This document shows, one piece after another, positions 60,301 through 64,000 of a DNA stretch of 64,000 nt (within the stretch, counting starts at the first letter, position 1; each line of letters opens with the position of its first letter). Source of the stretch: Imbricaverruca yamaguchii (lineage: Eukaryota > Arthropoda > Thecostraca > Neoverrucidae). The translations under genes were made by a program, and so were the position numbers. The stretch covers positions 2,489,501-2,553,500 of the forward strand of contig JAOTOL010001615.1 of assembly GCA_034440575.1 (NCBI GenBank). The letters run 5' to 3'. The notes below the pieces were generated by a model that was not told the DNA's origin, ran no database searches, and worked only from the letters and a program-made list of their open reading frames with translations.

Positions 60301-62701
60301 ATCACCTAATTACCCGTGTCAATGCTCCATTTGCTTAACGGAAGCTAATTGTTTGGAGCAGTGAGGTGAGCAGCAGTACGTCTCACTCGTCTGTGACGCC
60401 GCTATTGCAGCTGCACAGGTCAGAAGTGAGCTGGCCCACCGCGGTATCATAGAGCCATGTCGGTGGAACTCACAATGTACGGACGCCACCGTCCTGAACG
60501 AACAACCATACCCGCGTGGAACTCACAATGTCCGGACACCAGAATGTTCTGAGCGAATAATCATGCCGGCGTGTAACTCACGGGGTGCGGATGCTAGACT
60601 GTTCTGAGTCGGCAATCAAATTTGGAGCGCTTCTCGTCTCAGTAAGCGCTTCAACCAAGCGCGCCAGTCGTTCTTACTTTCACTCCTAAAAACTCCAACG
60701 TTTGACAGCATTATAGGTGAATCGCCCAGCTAACCTATTTACTTTTGCATTTTGGCACAAATCTCCATGATAGACCTGATATTTAAATCGGCTTGCGGAC
60801 GCGGCAGCCACGACAACGCGCTGTGAGGGTCCACTGTTATTAGTTTTGTGTCTGCGATATTTGCAGCGGGCTCTACATGTTCTGAGGAGTGCTGTACTTG
60901 TGCTGGCGCCGCAGTGCTTCTCTTACTCGCACGTCATGTCTGGTTCGTCATTATACGCTACTATTCTCACGGATATGATCTAGACGTTTCAATTGCAACA
61001 TTGCGCCAGGTAGGCTGCGCTCACTGCCACCTTCCACGAGAAAAGCGGCCAGTCGGCTCGCCGGTCTTATTTCTTGACAGCTGGATAAATTGAACTTCCA
61101 ATGTGGCCTGAAAGCGCTATCAACGACCAGGGTTATGGTGGCGGAATCTCTTGGTGGCAGTACAATGCCGTACCCTGGTGGACACCCCTCCAGCGACGTC
61201 AGCGTCGATTCCCCGTGTGATAATGAAGAATTCTCGCAAATTTGTCAGAAGCCTTCAGCGGCGAATCGGCCAATGTACGCCGATGTGAGAGTTAACGCGG
61301 CTGCACGAATCCTCCCGGCGTTGTCTGCGAGGACAGCTACATTCCTCGCTAGTAGATGCGCCTCCAATTATCGGCGACGACCAATTATCAAGCGGATATC
61401 AAGCAATGTCGCCAAGCTCTCTGGTGATCGCTGGACTCTTGGGGAATATGTGGCTCGAGCAGGATCGCAACTGGGATAATGTGACGGAGGACGATTTTTT
61501 TTTGTGTGTTGGGGGTACTAACCTGCACTAAAAACTTAAGTCCTCGAATTTCGACCGTTGTTTTTCGGCCGTCCTTAGTAAGAGTTCATTTTATGTTCAT
61601 AAATTGACATTTTCCCGTCATCAGCCCCTGATTCTAGACTCTCATAAGCAGCTCAATGGCGGGTGACATATCCCCGTTGGACTTCTAGGTCTATTTTGCC
61701 TTCCACTCCACTTCAGTTGCACGACTTATAATCTCATACCAACATTTTGTTCTCCGAAAAGTTGTCAACCATTAGAGGATACAGTTAGGAATGTACAATG
61801 GAAGCCTTGCTCATTTCCGAAAATGTGTGATCTTTTGATGTTCCGCGCCATATGTTCAAGATGGGTGTAAACAGGAACTCGTCGGCTTAAAATTGCCTTC
61901 GTAGTTACACACATCTTTAACTGTAATCTAGTCTGCTAGGAATATTCGCTTGCTATTTGGCATAACTGGTCTGGCTTTCGCTGAGCTGGCACCACAATAG
62001 GCTATATGCGTGTTATGATCTATAAAGTTCTACACATTACGTTCAACATGAATAAGGAACGGAAATTATTTCTGTCTAACGTACCCTCATAGTTGTATGT
62101 ATCGGATTATAATCCCGGTTTTCTAGGTATTCTCTATTTGCAATTTCATTCACCAGGTTTTTTATCATGCCATTCTTTTATACCAGTGCTCGGATTTTTC
62201 TCTCCTCAACTGCTGAAGAAGAGGCAAAGAATGCACATCTTCAATCCTGCAAAATGTAAGATGAGACGCACAATCTCGGTTTGGCGATGCACGTGGACCC
62301 CAGAGCCAGCTGTCGACACAGCTGTGCCGCCTGCCGGTACACACCTCCTCGAGCAGGGGCCGCGGCGAGTGGAGCGCCAGCAGTTCGCAGATGTCGCAGG
62401 AGGCCTCCAGGAAGGGGCTGGCGGTGACGCCGAGCGGCACCGAGTGCGAGCGTCGGTGGCCGAGGCTGGCGGCCGGCGGTGCGGCGCCGCCCACGTCCGC
62501 CGGCGCCGTCACCGACGTCCGCTCGCTGCTGCTGCTCTCCTGCTCGCTCGCCTCGTCCAGAGTGAAGTAGTGGCGCAGCACGTCGACGGTGCGCCGCGAG
62601 ATGCCGCGCACCTTGGAGAGCTGTCGCAGCGAGCGGAAGCCGCCCTTCTTGTCACGGTACGAGACGATACGGTCGGCCATCTCCTGGCAGATGAACTTCA
62701 C
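51132..62701 (-). CDS. EEPD1: EEPD1-like helix-hairpin-helix/EEP-domain nuclease (six exons, 5' partial)
   Basis: Exons are 62701-62345, 57078-56896, 54731-54513, 53656-53461, 52318-52181 and 51376-51132. Phases agree throughout and the joined frame is about 445 residues with a stop at 51132. A helix-hairpin-helix (GGFRSLRQLSKVRGISRRTV) is followed by an endonuclease/exonuclease/phosphatase domain: RLATWNLE, GLVAVQELF, NSPTLHKVKNW, ILVVGDFSRPPDD, YYSNIWMTEH and WRWGGVASAHCPV. These match vertebrate EEPD1 block by block. EEPD1 is a 5' endonuclease in replication-fork repair and has also been linked to ABCA1 control. The start and the first HhH lie beyond 62701, possibly outside the window. The catalytic SDH-type motif reads SAH. 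Four introns carry minisatellites at their 3' ends, counting the one before the first visible exon. Confidence 0.88.
51377..52180 (-). other. EEPD1-like intron
   Basis: Intron without a minisatellite. GTCGA-rich words occur at 51430-51600; nothing else recognised. Confidence 0.5.
52181..52318 (-). CDS. EEPD1: EEPD1-like exon
   Basis: Acceptor CTGTCGCCAG|CG, donor ACTG|GTGAGA. Encodes FEVLRRHRFHPVVPEG and YYSNIWMTEHTEASFT; the NIW block carries a conserved family Asn/Trp. Confidence 0.85.
52352..52556 (-). repeat. 21-bp minisatellite, about 10 units, upstream of an EEPD1 acceptor
   Basis: Unit GAGGTCGGCCGGCTGGCCCAC (21 bp) with essentially no variation, starting 34 bases from the exon. On the minus strand each unit has CCTCGTGGGCCAG, which is acceptor-like but purine-interrupted. 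Sequence identity implies recent expansion. Confidence 0.95.
52600..53450. other. EEPD1-like GC-AG intron, remainder
   Basis: Unique-looking sequence with T8 and G9 runs at 52963-52978. Nothing else recognised. Confidence 0.4.
53461..53656 (-). CDS. EEPD1: EEPD1-like exon with GC donor
   Basis: Acceptor CATACAG|GT. Encodes VDKFHFSVIAVRL, then LEAIEAALGKMLRDEQDI and LVVGDFSRPPDD. The donor is CTAG|GCAAGT, a GC-AG intron. Spliced to 52318 it rebuilds an alanine codon and restores the family sequence. Confidence 0.85.
54513..54731 (-). CDS. EEPD1: EEPD1-like exon: mid nuclease domain
   Basis: Acceptor GACCGTCAG|AT, donor AAG|GTGAGT, 73 codons. ICSELNSPTLHKVKNWQG, GFLYDVSKGVQL and APYVGKFK match the family. 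Confidence 0.88.
54763..55076 (-). repeat. 9-bp minisatellite, about 35 units, upstream of an EEPD1 acceptor
   Basis: Plus unit GTCGTCAGC, minus GCTGACGAC. Every minus-strand unit contains CTGAC, the animal branch-point consensus. The array has almost no AG on the minus strand (one near 54962). It lies 30 bases from the exon at 54731. Confidence 0.95.
55129..55292 (-). mobile_element. tRNA-derived SINE, family 1
   Basis: Minus strand GGGGACGAGTAGTCTAGGGG head, GGGTTCGAGTCTCACC B box and the shared body ending GTCGTAAAACC. Inside an EEPD1 intron in the sense direction. Confidence 0.8.
55499..55550 (-). repeat. Short interspersed repeat with (CAAT)n tail
   Basis: Minus strand GATGCGCCCCTGAGCCCG then AATTGATCAATCAATC. 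Same family as 21001-21066. Confidence 0.55.
55682..55745 (-). repeat. Short interspersed repeat, copy
   Basis: GGAGTTTAGGGGCGCGTCGA and GGGTCATTTTGCGCCC match 44207-44262 closely. An unusual duplication of CTGTATAAGGAGA flanks it (55667 and 55743), a likely target-site duplication of 13 bp. Confidence 0.65.
55760..56890. other. EEPD1-like intron, nothing certain
   Basis: Unique-looking. A short repeat of CATTCGAGTGRCAGATGTC lies at 56728-56870 (three copies of GCATTC...CAGATGTC), next to the exon's donor. Confidence 0.4.
56896..57078 (-). CDS. EEPD1: EEPD1-like exon: start of nuclease domain
   Basis: Encodes RPVFRLATWNLERLSADKV and LGLVAVQELFHPDALGK, including the Asn and Glu of the active site. 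Donor AAG|GTGAGG. The acceptor is either GCCGGCAG|GT at 57078 or, 15 bases on, GAGTCAG|CG at 57063; both keep phase 0. The frame stays open through the repeat upstream. Confidence 0.85.
57078..57968 (-). repeat. 48-bp minisatellite, about 18 units, in frame with an EEPD1 exon
   Basis: Units are exactly 48 bp. On the minus strand each reads CTGACCGCCACCTGTGACCT ... GGTGCCGGCAG followed by GTGTTC or GAGTTG. Each thus holds a branch-point-like CTGAC, 31 bases, and CAG|G. The repeat is open in the exon's frame as 16-residue units with cysteines (CRQ..., CDLSRC). The plus strand is open too. Confidence 0.95.
58000..59640. other. EEPD1-like intron, nothing certain
   Basis: Short frames only. GCTCGGTGGAC...TTCCAGAC occurs twice (59489 and 59548). 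Confidence 0.35.
59660..60130 (+). pseudogene. Decayed LINE reverse transcriptase fragment
   Basis: TMYVDDTHFLD at about 59680 matches the catalytic box with intact DD. About 260 bases on, ETKALGV and a following HHG/W block match the segment after the RT palm in LINEs. The frame changes between them. No flanking domains are recognisable. Confidence 0.5.
60350..62340. other. EEPD1-like intron, no gene recognised
   Basis: GTGGAACTCACAATGT repeats near 60463-60590 (three diverged copies of about 65 bp). The frame at 61090-61479 is open but has no domain. A segment at 61486-61600 resembles 63895-63990 (TCGACC, GGGGGTAC). Confidence 0.4.
62345..62701 (-). CDS. EEPD1: EEPD1-like exon: helix-hairpin-helix
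   Basis: Acceptor GCCGTCGCAG|GT, donor GAGGAG|GTGTGT, 119 codons, phase 0. It encodes FICQEMADRIVSYRD, the helix-hairpin-helix and a Ser/Glu-rich linker. HhH motifs bind DNA backbone without sequence preference. An incoming exon with the N-terminus is missing. Confidence 0.8.
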
Positions 62702-62779
62702 CTGCGACGGCGCGGCTCACAGTTAGCGAAGCCTTCATCCGAGACGACACGGTTCTCGTCATGACGCACCGAGTCACCG

Positions 62780-63206
62780 AGTCATGACGTCATGTCACCG
62801 AGTCATGACGTCGTGACACCGAGCATGACGTCATGGCACCGAGTCATGACGTCGTGGCACCGAGTCATGACGTCGTGGAACCGAGTCATGACGTCGTGGC
62901 ACCGAGTTATGACGTCGCGGCACCGAGTTATGACGTCGTGGCACCGAGTTATGACGTCGTGGCACCGAGTCATGACGTCATGGCACTGAGTCATGACGTC
63001 GTAGCACCGAGTTATGACGTCGTGGCACTGAGTTATGACGTCGCGGCACCGAGTCATGACGTCGTGGCGCCAAGTCATGACGTCGTGGAACCGAGTCATG
63101 ACGTCGTGGCACCGAGTCATGACGTCGTGGCACCGAGTCATGACGTCGTGGCGCCAAGTCATGACGTCGTGGCACCGAGTCATGACGTCGTGGCACCGAG
63201 TCATGA
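62780..63206 (-). repeat. 21-bp minisatellite, about 20 units, upstream of the HhH exon
   Basis: Plus unit GTCATGACGTCGTGGCACCGA. On the minus strand it is nearly free of AG (only in units with CACTGAG). It ends about 80 bases before the exon at 62701. Confidence 0.95.
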
Positions 63207-63294
63207 CGCACCACCCGCTAATCACGAAATATCAGCATCAGGGTGTAGTACAGAAGAGGCGTGTACCGGATGGATTGGCTAGAGCGGGCCGGTG

Positions 63295-63780
63295 AATCCA
63301 CCCATGACGGCGTGAGAGCACTGTCAACACTGGCTATGTCAGGTATGTAACAGACCCGGCTGATATAACGGCGTGAGAACAATCTGTCAACACTGGAACA
63401 CTGTCAACACTGGCTGTGCAAGGTGTGTGACAGACACGGCTGATATAACGGCGTGAGAACAATCTGTCAACACTGAAACATTGTCAACACTGGCTGTGTC
63501 AGGTGTGTGACAGACCCGGCTGATATAATGGTGTGAGAACAATCTGTCTAACCTTACACCTGGCTGTGTAAGGTGTGCAGCAGCTCCGGTTTATATCACG
63601 GCGTGAGAACACAGTCAACACTGGCTGTGTCAAGTGTGTGACAGATCCGGTTTATATCACGGCGTGAGAACACAGTCAACACTGGCTGTGTCAGGTGTGT
63701 GACAGATCCGGTTTATATCACGGCGTGAGAACAGTCAACACTGGCTGTGTAAGGTGCGCAACAACTCCGGTTCATGCCAC
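63295..63780. repeat. 61- to 85-bp minisatellite
   Basis: Units contain GGCGTGAGAAC, GTCAACACTGGCTGTG and GTGTGACAGA. The last three are spaced exactly 61 bp; earlier ones are longer because AATCTGTCAACACTG is duplicated. Confidence 0.9.
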
Positions 63781-63859
63781 GAGAAGCCTAGCTACATCAG
63801 GATTGTCTATCGCCAGGATTGGGCACGTTGCGATGTGGCTTCTCCATTCTGACGTGGTT

Positions 63860-64000
63860 CACTCTGGTGATGGTCAGTGGCGTACCTAGCATTTGCATCA
63901 GGGGTGGGGTATGGAAGGGGAGGGCCAATCCGATTTGGAGGTGCCCACCTACAACCATTGAAAAAGTTCCCAGATTTCGACCACAATTTTGCAGTGTCTC
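63860..64000 (+). repeat. Dispersed GGCGTACCTAG repeat
   Basis: GTGGCGTACCTAGCATTTGCA, GGGGTGGGGT and AAGTTCCCAGATTTCGACC. Similar to 44168-44205 and 61515-61555. Runs off the window. Confidence 0.5.

Overview
This window is animal nuclear DNA. Three spliced host genes can be read: a complete COX6C, a four-transmembrane MARVEL-domain gene and a 5'-partial EEPD1-like nuclease gene. The rest is mainly transposons and their remnants, tRNA-derived SINEs and tandem repeats. The gene set, the Penelope-like element, the CR1/I-type LINEs and the COX6C C-terminus suit an invertebrate, most likely an arthropod. A crustacean is my guess, but nothing here proves it. No bacterial operons, rRNA genes or convincing intact tRNA genes were seen.

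Layout: 0-12 kb holds a LINE tail fragment, a 2.95-kb inverted-repeat DNA transposon with a frameshifted transposase (1136-4086), a decayed LINE reverse transcriptase, a CR1-like LINE with a PHD-finger ORF1 (6917-9092, minus) and a pair of overlapping inverted repeats (9976-11536). 12-21 kb holds a TTAA-flanked piggyBac-like MITE, a Penelope-like element (minus) and a LINE (plus) whose 3' end is followed by its own mirror copy. 21-34 kb holds COX6C (exons 22593-22744 and 23897-23972) among several SINEs.

35-48 kb carries the MARVEL-domain gene on the minus strand. Five coding pieces join in phase (43450-43331, 40141-39959, 38780-38679, 37592-37454, 35131-34977) to give 232 residues. A GC-rich segment at 48-49 kb with a GTAAGT donor may be its promoter and 5' UTR exon. 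51-62.7 kb carries the EEPD1-like gene on the minus strand. Six exons join in phase and end at a stop at 51132; the start lies outside the window. One of its introns is GC-AG.

The most unusual feature is where the minisatellites sit. Five arrays lie directly against 3' splice sites of the two minus-strand genes, and a sixth, degenerate one lies at a 5' splice site. In two arrays every unit repeats an acceptor-like CAG|G, and in the donor array the units repeat GTA-type donor-like sequences. The five acceptor-side units are 48, 60, 21, 9 and 21 bp, all multiples of three. This looks like repeated duplication of splice sites and is the main candidate for something not previously described. All exon calls rest on reading frames, splice signals and family resemblance read by eye; no search was run.
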